From NCBI RefSeq assembly GCF_014287515.2, contig NZ_CP092473.1:2817001-2881000 (forward strand): 64,000 bases of DNA. The letters run 5' to 3'. This document shows positions 9,050 through 16,662 of this stretch, piece after piece. Under the pieces are notes generated by a model. It made no database searches and was not told the origin of the DNA. It was given only the letters and a program-made list of their open reading frames with translations. The translations under genes and the position numbers were made by a program. Origin of the DNA: Roseburia rectibacter (GTDB lineage: Bacteria; Bacillota; Clostridia; Lachnospirales; Lachnospiraceae). Numbering within the stretch: the stretch's first letter is position 1; every line of letters begins with the position of its first letter.

Positions 9050-10374
9050 TACTGTTCTTCCTTCCTCTCACGAATGATAAATTTTAACGCTGTTCCACGG
9101 AATCCAAACGTATCACGGATACGGTTTTCTAAATAACGTGTATAGGAAAAATGCATCAGTTCTTTGTCATTGACAAAAATAACAAACGTAGGCGGTTTTA
9201 CTGCAACCTGTGTGGTATAGTAGATCTTTAAACGTTTTCCCTTGTCTGAAGGCGGCTGCTGCATTGCCACTGCCTCTGCAACAATTTCATTTAATACACC
9301 GGTTGCTATACGCATGCTGTTATTCTCGATGACAAGATCGATCATATCAAACAGTTTATTTAAACGCTGTCCTGATTTTGCAGAGATAAATAAGATCTCC
9401 GCATATGGCATAAAACTTAAGATCTGACGGATCTTCTCTGTGTGGCGGTAGATCGTCTTATCGTCTTTTTCAATGGCATCCCATTTATTGACTGCAATGA
9501 TAATGCCTTTTCCTCTTTCATGGGCAATACCTGCGATCTTTGCATCCTGCTCTGTCACACCCTCAGTCGCATCGATCACAATGATGCATACATCAGCACG
9601 TTCCACTGCAGTCACTGCACGGATGATACTGTATCGCTCTATTTCTTCTTTAATCTTATTCTTGCGTCTGAGTCCTGCCGTGTCAATAAACACATATTCT
9701 TTTCCATTGTAACGGATATCCGTATCGATCGCATCACGTGTCGTTCCTGCGATATCGGATACGATCACACGATCCTCCTGTGCAAGTTTATTGATCAGGG
9801 ATGACTTTCCTACATTCGGTTTTCCGATGATTGCAACTTTCGGTCTCTCATCCTCAGCCTCGTCCTTATTATATTCCGGGAAATTTTTAACCACCTCATC
9901 AAGCATATCTCCAAGACCTAACATGGAGGATGCTGAGATTGGATATGGATCCCCGATACCCAGATTATAAAACTCATACACATCCGGCATGAATTTTTCA
10001 AAGCTGTCCACTTTATTGACAACTAAAACGACCGGCTTTCCCGAACGGCGCAGCATATCTGCCACCTTGGCATCTGAATCCTGAAGCCCCTGTCTTACAT
10101 CTGTCAGGAAGATGATCACATCCGCAGTTGCGATTGCAATCTCTGCCTGCTCACGCATCTGGGATAAAATAATATCTTTACTGTCCGGCTCAATACCACC
10201 GGTATCGATCATGGTAAAATGATAATCCAGCCAAGTCACATCTGCATAAATCCTGTCTCTGGTCACTCCCGGCGTATCTTTTACGATGGAAATCCGCTCG
10301 CCTGCAAGCACGTTAAACAACGTTGATTTTCCAACATTCGGGCGACCTACGATTGCCACTACAGGTTTACTCAT
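9049..10374 (-). CDS. der: Ribosome biogenesis GTPase Der (EngA)
   Basis: Double GTPase needed for 50S subunit maturation. From the ATG at 10374 the product has 441 residues: first G domain with GRPNVGKS near 10-17, DTPG, NKVD; second with GKPNVGKS near 180, DTAG, NKWD; then the C-terminal KH-like domain. AAGGAGT lies 11 bp upstream of this ATG, so the nine extra in-frame codons up to 10401 are not used. First gene of the seven-gene operon that runs to the SDR gene, with a good promoter 77-105 bp upstream. Confidence 0.96.
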   Translation of the reverse strand: MSKPVVAIVGRPNVGKSTLFNVLAGERISIVKDTPGVTRDRIYADVTWLDYHFTMIDTGGIEPDSKDIILSQMREQAEIAIATADVIIFLTDVRQGLQDSDAKVADMLRRSGKPVVLVVNKVDSFEKFMPDVYEFYNLGIGDPYPISASSMLGLGDMLDEVVKNFPEYNKDEAEDERPKVAIIGKPNVGKSSLINKLAQEDRVIVSDIAGTTRDAIDTDIRYNGKEYVFIDTAGLRRKNKIKEEIERYSIIRAVTAVERADVCIIVIDATEGVTEQDAKIAGIAHERGKGIIIAVNKWDAIEKDDKTIYRHTEKIRQILSFMPYAEILFISAKSGQRLNKLFDMIDLVIENNSMRIATGVLNEIVAEAVAMQQPPSDKGKRLKIYYTTQVAVKPPTFVIFVNDKELMHFSYTRYLENRIRDTFGFRGTALKFIIRERKEEQ

Positions 10375-10450
10375 AATTTTCTGTACTCCTTTTATCTTCA
10401 AATCTCATACACTCATGAGCGGTTAAAACCATGCTCTGAACACTATTTTG

Positions 10451-10479
10451 ATTTTACAATATCCTGTGGTTCTTGTAAA
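10451..10479 (-). promoter_or_regulatory. Sigma-A promoter of the der operon
   Basis: On the minus strand TTTACA, 17 bases, TAAAAT. It lies 77 bp upstream of the der start in a 145-bp gap after the ABC permease gene. Confidence 0.7.
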
Positions 10480-10519
10480 GATATTTTCCTCATCGGACTT
10501 TTCAGCATGACCCATTCAC

Positions 10520-12451
10520 TTATTCTGCCACACCTGTATTTTTCTGAATCTCCTCAAGCTCATTATAATTGTACAGATGCCAGGTATCATTTATCACACC
10601 CATCTTTTTTAACACTCTTATCGTATTCACACACTTTGGGCCAACCTGAATATAACAGCTGCCGGATGCATCACCAACCATAACATTATTATTTCTCATA
10701 TTCCTGTAATCCATATAATTATAATAATAATCCCATGTCTGGTAACCATTCCCTTTTCCATAATAGGAAAGTGAAAGCGAATTGGTATAGATGCTTTCCT
10801 GTTCATCTTTATAAACCGCAGGAAGCTGATAAGCATCAAAATTGCCCTCTTTTACATCCTGTTCAATGGCTTCTTTGAGAATGTTGCTCTCGTCCCTTGA
10901 AAACGTATATACATCAGACTCACCCCTGCCATTATAAACAGTCAGATAACCGGAATAATAATCATTTTCCTTATATCCATCGCCCAGAACCTGTTTCATC
11001 AGATTATCCTGATCTGCCTCTAAAGCAGCCAGCTTATATGCAACGGATTTTTTATCTTTTAATGCCGTATCGGTAACAGAAACCGGATATCTCCGCTCAA
11101 ACATAGAGCCATCCTTCATATAATAACGGAATGTTGTATAATAATAATTTTTTTCTTTTTTATATACAGATAAATATTCATCCTTACTATCAACGCACTG
11201 TTGTTGTAACTTCAATATCTCAGGTATCTGTTCTTTTGAAATGTAGATCGGATAATCCATATTCACAAATGCCGCCTCAATCTCAGATGCATCCGGAATA
11301 CGGCGCTCAATGCCAAATACATCGATACGGAAACATCCTAACAGGATCAGGACTGCTGCTGCAAAGCCAACCCATTCCATAATTCTTTTTTTGCACAATA
11401 CCCGAAAACTTTTCTGCAGAACCATTTCCGCTGCCAGAAAACAGATACTGCCAAAAACAAGCATAAGAATGAAAAGACAGATAAACTCATTCATTTTGAT
11501 ATACTCTAATAACAATGCCGATACTGCAAGTGCGATCAGTCCGCCGCCACATATACCGGACAACCAGCGGAATACCGGTTTTAGAATGGAAATGCTGACC
11601 ACATCTCCCGCCGTCTCAACCTTATGTCTTTTATATAAAACATATGCAAGAACCGTAATCACAACTGCAGCCACCGCATAAGCCGCTACAATTTTCCCAC
11701 CACTGATCGTAACACCGACTGCCTGTACATAATCTTTATCATACTCTATGCCCATCGACAGATTACGGAACAGATAGTCAAGCGGAGATAAAATACTCGA
11801 CGGATTATATGACCATGTATCTGATACCCCATAACAGATCAGACTCGAAATATTCTGTATCATCTTTGTACCGCCGATCCACAGATAATTGACCGCAAGG
11901 TAATAAAATGGCATGGCAAAAATATTTCCGGTGAGCATGGCAACAAATACTGCAAGCGAATATGCAAAAAATGATATTCCTGCGATATCTATAAACCAGT
12001 AAAATACATACTGTATACAGTTAATCTGATTCGCCAGACATACTAACACGCCTGCAATAAAAGCGAGCAGCTCCGGGACAAACAGAAACACAAATCCTGA
12101 CACATAATTTGTGATATAAAGTTCCCGTCTGTCCACCGGCAATGAATGTATCATATTTGCATTGCGTGGATTATATAAATAGGAAAATACTGCAAGTGCA
12201 GCCACCGCTGCCGCAACAAAAACAGGTATCACCGATCCCGCACCTGACAGCATGGAACCAACAACATAGTACTGTTTATGTTCAAACGGCATATTTCCAA
12301 TATAATTATTTTCAACATTCGCATAAATCAATCCGATGCTGACCGGCACCACCATGATCAGATAGCAAAGATATACCACCCAGATCGGCCAGTAATGTGT
12401 AAGATTCTTTCGAAATATCGTCATATTAAAAGAGGATGTCTTTGACTTCAT
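10520..12451 (-). CDS. ABC exporter permease (DUF6449-type)
   Basis: Membrane subunit of an ABC-2-like exporter, 643 residues from the ATG at 12451, which has GGAGG 8 bp upstream and overlaps the ATPase gene by 26 bp. Six or more hydrophobic helices lie in residues 20-380 (for example about 17-38, 62-95, 115-150, 155-185, 300-375). A large extracytoplasmic C-terminal region (about 385-640), rich in Tyr/Asp/Lys, follows. This layout fits the permeases paired with YtrA-type regulators in Lachnospiraceae, often linked to antimicrobial-peptide or cell-envelope stress. The substrate is not predictable. Confidence 0.78.
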   Translation of the reverse strand: MKSKTSSFNMTIFRKNLTHYWPIWVVYLCYLIMVVPVSIGLIYANVENNYIGNMPFEHKQYYVVGSMLSGAGSVIPVFVAAAVAALAVFSYLYNPRNANMIHSLPVDRRELYITNYVSGFVFLFVPELLAFIAGVLVCLANQINCIQYVFYWFIDIAGISFFAYSLAVFVAMLTGNIFAMPFYYLAVNYLWIGGTKMIQNISSLICYGVSDTWSYNPSSILSPLDYLFRNLSMGIEYDKDYVQAVGVTISGGKIVAAYAVAAVVITVLAYVLYKRHKVETAGDVVSISILKPVFRWLSGICGGGLIALAVSALLLEYIKMNEFICLFILMLVFGSICFLAAEMVLQKSFRVLCKKRIMEWVGFAAAVLILLGCFRIDVFGIERRIPDASEIEAAFVNMDYPIYISKEQIPEILKLQQQCVDSKDEYLSVYKKEKNYYYTTFRYYMKDGSMFERRYPVSVTDTALKDKKSVAYKLAALEADQDNLMKQVLGDGYKENDYYSGYLTVYNGRGESDVYTFSRDESNILKEAIEQDVKEGNFDAYQLPAVYKDEQESIYTNSLSLSYYGKGNGYQTWDYYYNYMDYRNMRNNNVMVGDASGSCYIQVGPKCVNTIRVLKKMGVINDTWHLYNYNELEEIQKNTGVAE

Positions 12452-13325
12452 AATCAGCACCTCCCATCTCGTAAATAAAGATTTCTTCCAATGTCAGTGG
12501 AAGCACATCCACGATCAGCGGATTTGTTTCGGCCAGTGCTCTTTTGGCATCTTCCGGATTTCCCTTTACGATCAGTGTATATACACGTCCTGTATTAGAC
12601 ATATGAAGGACTTCAAATTCTTCCGGTAGTTTCGGCACACCGCTCTGACATGCGACCTGGATCTTTGACACATTTCCCTGCAGATCACTTAAGGATCGTT
12701 CGATCATGATTTTTCCCTGATGCATAATACCAACATGGTCACAGACATCCTCCAGCTCTCTTAAATTGTGGGATGATACCAGTACTGTCATCTGATTTTC
12801 TGCAACTTCTGACATGATAATGCTCCAGATCTGTCTGCGCATGACCGGATCAAGTCCGTCCACAGGTTCATCTAAGATCATAAACTCCGGTTTTGCACAG
12901 ATCGCAAGCCAGAAAGCAACCTGTTTCTGCATTCCTTTCGACAGTCGTCTGATACTTCTTTTTACGTCGATATTCGGGAAAAACTCCTGCATACGGTAAA
13001 AAAGTTTTTCATCAAATGCAGGATAAATTCCCTGATAAAAACGTTTCATTTCCATCGTGTCTGCCTGCATAAAATAAAATATTTCATCCGGAATATAGGA
13101 AAATTTTGCTTTTACTTTTTTATTTTCATATACAGGTTCTCCTGCAATTAAAACTTCACCCGCATCCGGTTTATATACCCCTGTAATATGGCGGATCAAT
13201 GTTGATTTACCCGCTCCGTTTGGTCCGACCAGTCCGTATATCGCACCTTTTTCCACATGCATATCCACACCTTTCAATGCACGAAATCCCTCAAAGGACT
13301 TTTCCAAATGACTTACCTGTATCAT
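12426..13325 (-). CDS. ABC transporter ATP-binding protein (YtrB-like)
   Basis: ATPase of the exporter, 299 residues. Walker A GPNGAGKST near 34-42, a variant signature LSKGMQKQ near 138 (LSxG kept, Q position Met), Walker B FMILDEPVDGLDP near 160 and switch histidine in VSSHNLRELE. The LSKGMxKQ form is usual for ABC-2 exporters of this group. It overlaps the GntR gene by 4 bp (ATGA) and the permease by 26 bp, so the three genes are one operon. Confidence 0.9.
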   Translation of the reverse strand: MIQVSHLEKSFEGFRALKGVDMHVEKGAIYGLVGPNGAGKSTLIRHITGVYKPDAGEVLIAGEPVYENKKVKAKFSYIPDEIFYFMQADTMEMKRFYQGIYPAFDEKLFYRMQEFFPNIDVKRSIRRLSKGMQKQVAFWLAICAKPEFMILDEPVDGLDPVMRRQIWSIIMSEVAENQMTVLVSSHNLRELEDVCDHVGIMHQGKIMIERSLSDLQGNVSKIQVACQSGVPKLPEEFEVLHMSNTGRVYTLIVKGNPEDAKRALAETNPLIVDVLPLTLEEIFIYEMGGADYEVKDILF

Positions 13326-13696
13326 TGGTCCACCTTCCCTTCTGCCAGATTATCCATACGTTCGACCAATTCCTTTTCCTTTACAGACAAAAAGAATAGT
13401 TCTTCCACAATCTCATCAAATTCCGTCAATAACTCTTTCGCTCTCGCATCATATACTTCTTTTCGTTCTGCAACAAAAGTTCCTTTTCCAGTGACCGTAT
13501 AGATATAACCTTCACTTTCCAGATCCCGATAGGCTTTCTGTATCGTGTTCGGGTTAATGGCAAGCTTTGCCGCAAGTTCCCGGACTGATGGCAGTTTTTC
13601 ATCTGCAGAAAGAGAATTTGATATTACAAGTTTTCTGAGTCCATCCTTGATCTGTTCATAGATCGGTTTGGAATCACGATAATTTAACTGTATCAA
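13322..13696 (-). CDS. GntR-family regulator, YtrA subfamily
   Basis: Transcription factor of 124 residues. It has an N-terminal winged helix-turn-helix (LPSVRELAAKLAINPNTIQKAYRDL, then the wing GYIYTVTGKGTFVA) and a short C-terminal helical dimerisation tail of about 45 residues, which is the hallmark of YtrA rather than FadR/HutC types. First gene of the exporter operon; YtrA proteins normally repress their own operon and release it on envelope stress. Candidate operator half-sites lie between the promoter and the start codon. Confidence 0.9.
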   Translation of the reverse strand: MIQLNYRDSKPIYEQIKDGLRKLVISNSLSADEKLPSVRELAAKLAINPNTIQKAYRDLESEGYIYTVTGKGTFVAERKEVYDARAKELLTEFDEIVEELFFLSVKEKELVERMDNLAEGKVDQ

Positions 13697-13711
13697 TCAG
13701 ATACCCCCTGT

Positions 13712-13744
13712 CCGTACTAACCGTACTATTTTCTATCATACGGT
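13712..13744 (-). promoter_or_regulatory. Candidate YtrA-type operator
   Basis: CCGTACT occurs twice in direct orientation (13712-13718, 13721-13727) and an inverted TACGG follows at 13740-13744, forming CCGTA-N13-TACGG. It lies between the -10 box and the regulator gene, where a repressor would block initiation. Binding is inferred. Confidence 0.45.
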
Positions 13745-13745
13745 C

Positions 13746-13774
13746 ACTATAACACGGGGCATCTGCTGATACAA
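13746..13774 (-). promoter_or_regulatory. Promoter of the GntR-ABC exporter operon
   Basis: Minus strand TTGTAT, 17 bases, TATAGT, 50 bp upstream of the regulator start. Confidence 0.65.
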
Positions 13775-13790
13775 TAAAGATAATCCTATG

Positions 13791-13822
13791 ATATTATGAA
13801 GATATTATGAAGATTTTATGAA
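13791..13822. repeat. Short direct repeats of TTATGAAGAT
   Basis: Three near-identical 10-12 bp units (TATTATGAAGA, TATTATGAAGA, TTTTATGAAG) sit side by side upstream of the exporter promoter. They could be regulator half-sites or simple repeats. There are too few units and no spacers, so this is not a CRISPR. Confidence 0.4.
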
Positions 13823-13874
13823 GCCTGCAGCCTGTTATCCTAAAAAAATACAACCTTTTGTCATCTGTGCCTGA

Positions 13875-14912
13875 CTAACCCAGATATGCACGCAGTAACT
13901 CAAATGTGTTTTTCACACCATCCTTATGGCTTCTCTCATATCCATGGGATGCGTATACACCCGCACCGATCAGACCATGGCGCACATCATAGCCTGCTGT
14001 CAGTGCCACATCTGCATCTGAGCCATAGTATGGGTAAACATCCACGGCAAAATCAATATCGTTGTCTTTCGCTGCTTTGATCAGTCCTGTAACAACATCA
14101 TAATTGTAAGGTCCCCTGCTGTCTTTTGCACAGATAGATACCTGTGTTTCCCTGCAGGAGAGTCCATCTCCCACACAGCCCATATCCACGGAGATCACTT
14201 CTGTCACACCCTCCGGGATAGATGCTGCACCGCCATGTCCGACTTCCTCATAGACTGTGATATGCTGGTATATCATGCGCTCTGTCGTGATATTTTCTTC
14301 TTTTAAATATTTTGCATATCCAAGTAAAATACCGACGCTTAATTTGTCATCCAGAAAACGGCTCTTGATATAACCTGTCTTTGTGACCGTAGTGCGCGGA
14401 TCAAAGCATACAAAATCACCTGCCATGATACCTAATTTCTCTGTTTCTTCTTTAGACGCTGTTTTCTCGTCAAGCACGATCTCCATCTCATCCCAGCTTC
14501 GTTTGGTATCACTGTAATCCCCGTTCACATGGACAGAAGCGTTAGAAAGCTGGCAGGTTCCCTCAAAAATACCGGCAAATCTACTTGCCACACGACAGTT
14601 TTCTGCCTCCGCATTGTTTGCATTCATGCCACCGATCGGAGATACCTTTAGTCTTCCGTTTGACTTGATCTCTGTTACGATCGCACCGAGTGTATCAATA
14701 TGTGCCTCTAACATCACTGCATTGTCTTTCTCTTTACCTCCTAATGCGACAAGAACGCCGCCTTTTACGGTAAGTTCCGGCTCATATCCTAACGCACGGT
14801 ATTCGTCTAAGACAAAATCTGCCACCTCTTTGGTGTAGCCTGACGGACTGTCGATCGCAAGGATCTTTTTTGTTTCTTCCACGATATAATCAACGTAATT
14901 TTTCTTTTCCAT
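13875..14912 (-). CDS. M42 family metallopeptidase
   Basis: Cytosolic metal-dependent aminopeptidase of the M42 (TET/PepA-like) family. From ATG 14912 it has 345 residues; GGAG lies 7 bp upstream, so the longer frame to 14969 is rejected. Metal and catalytic elements visible: AHIDTLGAIV (first His/Asp), the DNANN-like MNANNAEAEN region, RFLDDKLSVG (bridging Asp), YEEVGHGGA (catalytic and metal Glu-Glu), SVDMGCV (Asp) and a late YGSDADVALTAG/HGYERSH (final His). It ends the 13.9-21.6 kb cluster after an 89-bp gap full of inverted repeats. Confidence 0.88.
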   Translation of the reverse strand: MEKKNYVDYIVEETKKILAIDSPSGYTKEVADFVLDEYRALGYEPELTVKGGVLVALGGKEKDNAVMLEAHIDTLGAIVTEIKSNGRLKVSPIGGMNANNAEAENCRVASRFAGIFEGTCQLSNASVHVNGDYSDTKRSWDEMEIVLDEKTASKEETEKLGIMAGDFVCFDPRTTVTKTGYIKSRFLDDKLSVGILLGYAKYLKEENITTERMIYQHITVYEEVGHGGAASIPEGVTEVISVDMGCVGDGLSCRETQVSICAKDSRGPYNYDVVTGLIKAAKDNDIDFAVDVYPYYGSDADVALTAGYDVRHGLIGAGVYASHGYERSHKDGVKNTFELLRAYLG

Positions 14913-14952
14913 TTTTAATCTCCATTTCTGTGCTGTCCTCCAGCGCATCTTA

Positions 14953-15003
14953 AGTTTGTGCGCCAGCACAAATCTTACGTGTGAAAAATATATTTTTCAC
15001 ACT
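14953..15003. repeat. Two adjacent inverted repeats with a 20-bp perfect palindrome
   Basis: A stem TTTGTGC-GCCA-GCACAAA at about 14954-14972 is followed by the perfect palindrome GTGAAAAATATATTTTTCAC at about 14981-15000. A close relative of the second hairpin with its flank (CACACTA) recurs at about 18660-18683, ahead of the FliK-like gene. Confidence 0.6.
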
Positions 15004-15874
15004 AATCTCCATTCTTTTCTTTCAGATAAATAAATCCTCCAAGATTTCCCCTTTTTCCATGGCTGGCACGGTGGGAAAATAACAGATCCGGATTACAGCA
15101 GGTACAGATATTTGTAACTGCGATCTTTTCCTTTAAAACACCTGCCTCTGTCAGGACGATCTCATTCGCCTTCCAAAGATCAAGCTGATACTTGCCATTT
15201 TTCTTATCCAGAAGGATTTCATCCGTATGACCGGGGAATGCTTCCTTAAAAGCATCTGCAACATCCTCACTGACCTCATAGCAATCCTGACATATAGACG
15301 GACCGATGGCACAGACTAAATCTTCTGCCTCAGTGCCAAATTCACGCTTCATTGCTGTGATCGTGGCTGCCCCCATTCTTCCAACGGTTCCCTTCCAGCC
15401 GGAATGGCTCATTCCGATTGCCCGGTGCACCGTATCCACAAAATATAACGGCACACAGTCCGCATAAAAAGTTGAGAGCACAAGTCCCGGCTCATCTGTG
15501 ATCAGACCATCGATATCCTTATAATCTCTCTCTTTTGCAATACCTTTTCCGGCATCCTCAGCCGTCACTCTTTTTATATTTGTCGTGTGTGTCTGGTCTG
15601 TAAAAACAAACTTTGAAATATCTGTTTTCATCGCACCGGCAAGTCTTTTAAAATTTTCCCGTACAGCCGCTTCCTCGTCTCCGCGCGTAAAACTTAAATT
15701 CAGGGATTCATAAATTCCTTTACTTACACCACCACATCTTGTGGTAAAACAGTGCTCTACGATTCCGTTCTGCTCAAGCAGAGGATATTTAAGGAGCGGT
15801 AGTCCTGCCCCCGCTCCACTTTCACACCATACTTCTTCTAATACAACGTCATTATTTTTCTTTTTAAAACTCAC
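15002..15874 (-). CDS. pgeF: Purine nucleoside phosphorylase/multicopper-type YfiH (PgeF) family protein
   Basis: YfiH/DUF152 family, 290 residues. Members act on purine nucleosides (phosphorylase or adenosine deaminase activity, as in human LACC1/FAMIN) and were earlier called polyphenol oxidases; in E. coli the protein also corrects peptidoglycan synthesis. Visible motifs: FTTRCGGVSKG near the N-terminus, TDQTHTTNI (metal His), STFYADCVPLYF (metal Cys) and MSHSGWKGTVGRMG (metal His), giving the H-C-H zinc site. 18 bp downstream of yraN. Confidence 0.88.
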   Translation of the reverse strand: MSFKKKNNDVVLEEVWCESGAGAGLPLLKYPLLEQNGIVEHCFTTRCGGVSKGIYESLNLSFTRGDEEAAVRENFKRLAGAMKTDISKFVFTDQTHTTNIKRVTAEDAGKGIAKERDYKDIDGLITDEPGLVLSTFYADCVPLYFVDTVHRAIGMSHSGWKGTVGRMGAATITAMKREFGTEAEDLVCAIGPSICQDCYEVSEDVADAFKEAFPGHTDEILLDKKNGKYQLDLWKANEIVLTEAGVLKEKIAVTNICTCCNPDLLFSHRASHGKRGNLGGFIYLKEKNGD

Positions 15875-15892
15875 ACTGTCATCCTTCCCATT

Positions 15893-16237
15893 CTAAAGAT
15901 ATCCCTGATACTCAAATGCATTCTTTATGAGTTCCACCTCATCACCAGATACAGCTGCAACATCAAAGCGGCACGGCGTATCCATTCCACAGCCATGTGT
16001 CAGCAGATAATAGGATGCGACCTTGCTGATCGTGCGCTGTTTTTTTGGTGTTACTGCCTCTGCCGGACGTCCACACCTGCTGTTCCTACGATATTTCACT
16101 TCAATAAACACAAGGTATCCCTGATCTTTTGCAATGATGTCGATTTCTCCCATGCGACAGCGAAAATTATACTGCAGGATCTCATATCCTTTTGTTTGTA
16201 AATATTCTCCCGCTGTTTTCTCATATGCAGCCCCCAC
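15893..16237 (-). CDS. YraN/UPF0102 family endonuclease-like protein
   Basis: UPF0102 family, a restriction-endonuclease-like fold of uncertain function; 114 residues from GTG 16237. Core motif GEIDIIAKDQGYLVFIEVKYR carries the PD-(D/E)xK-like D...ExK. The family's usual N-terminus (NKRxxGxxYE) is encoded five codons further upstream, but there the reading frame has GTA at 16250-16252, not a start codon; no ATG/GTG/TTG lies between the in-frame TAA and this GTG. The Shine-Dalgarno GGAG sits 18 bp before the GTG, so the true start is unsettled. Confidence 0.8.
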   Translation of the reverse strand: MGAAYEKTAGEYLQTKGYEILQYNFRCRMGEIDIIAKDQGYLVFIEVKYRRNSRCGRPAEAVTPKKQRTISKVASYYLLTHGCGMDTPCRFDVAAVSGDEVELIKNAFEYQGYL

Positions 16238-16325
16238 TGCACGTTTATTTACTTTCTCCGTAGTTTATCCCCCATTGTTCCGCTATTTTATTTTACATTT
16301 TCCATCCTGTAAAAACAAGACCTGA

Positions 16326-16640
16326 TCACAGTAATCCTGCCCTGCTTAATTTTGCTTTCATTTTATCCATATCATCTACAAACACCAGGATTTCTGCCAC
16401 AACATCATAAAGTTCCGGCGGTATCGTATCACCGATCTGAAGTTTTGAGAGAGTTTCTGCCAATTTATTATCCTGATAAAACGGCACATCATTTTCTTTC
16501 GCTTTTTCAATGATACGCTCTGCAACTTCTCCTTTTCCCGCTGCTAATATCTTCGGTGCCGCATCACCCGGCTCATATGCTACCGCCACTGCAGTTTTCT
16601 GTTTTTTCCCCTGTTCTTTATTTTTTCCATCAAACCACAT
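16326..16640 (-). CDS. FlhB-like (YlqH) cytoplasmic-domain protein
   Basis: 104 residues from ATG 16640 (GGAGG 9 bp upstream; the longer frame to 16679 would run into the previous gene). It matches the cytoplasmic FlhB_C domain of type III secretion switch proteins without the membrane part: AVAVAYEPGDAAPKILAAGKG followed by A.RIIE.AKEN.VPFYQDN.LA..L..L.IGD.IPPELY..VAEIL. The self-cleaving NPTH of FlhB is absent (AYEPGDAA instead), as in B. subtilis YlqH. Its neighbour is FliK-like, the normal partner of FlhB in flagellar substrate switching. Role unproven. Confidence 0.85.
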   Translation of the reverse strand: MWFDGKNKEQGKKQKTAVAVAYEPGDAAPKILAAGKGEVAERIIEKAKENDVPFYQDNKLAETLSKLQIGDTIPPELYDVVAEILVFVDDMDKMKAKLSRAGLL

Positions 16641-16662
16641 AACTAACTGCCTCCTGCGCTGC

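Noticed and set aside
13791..13822. Possible CRISPR-like repeats
   Set aside because: Only three 10-12 bp units with no spacers and no cas genes.
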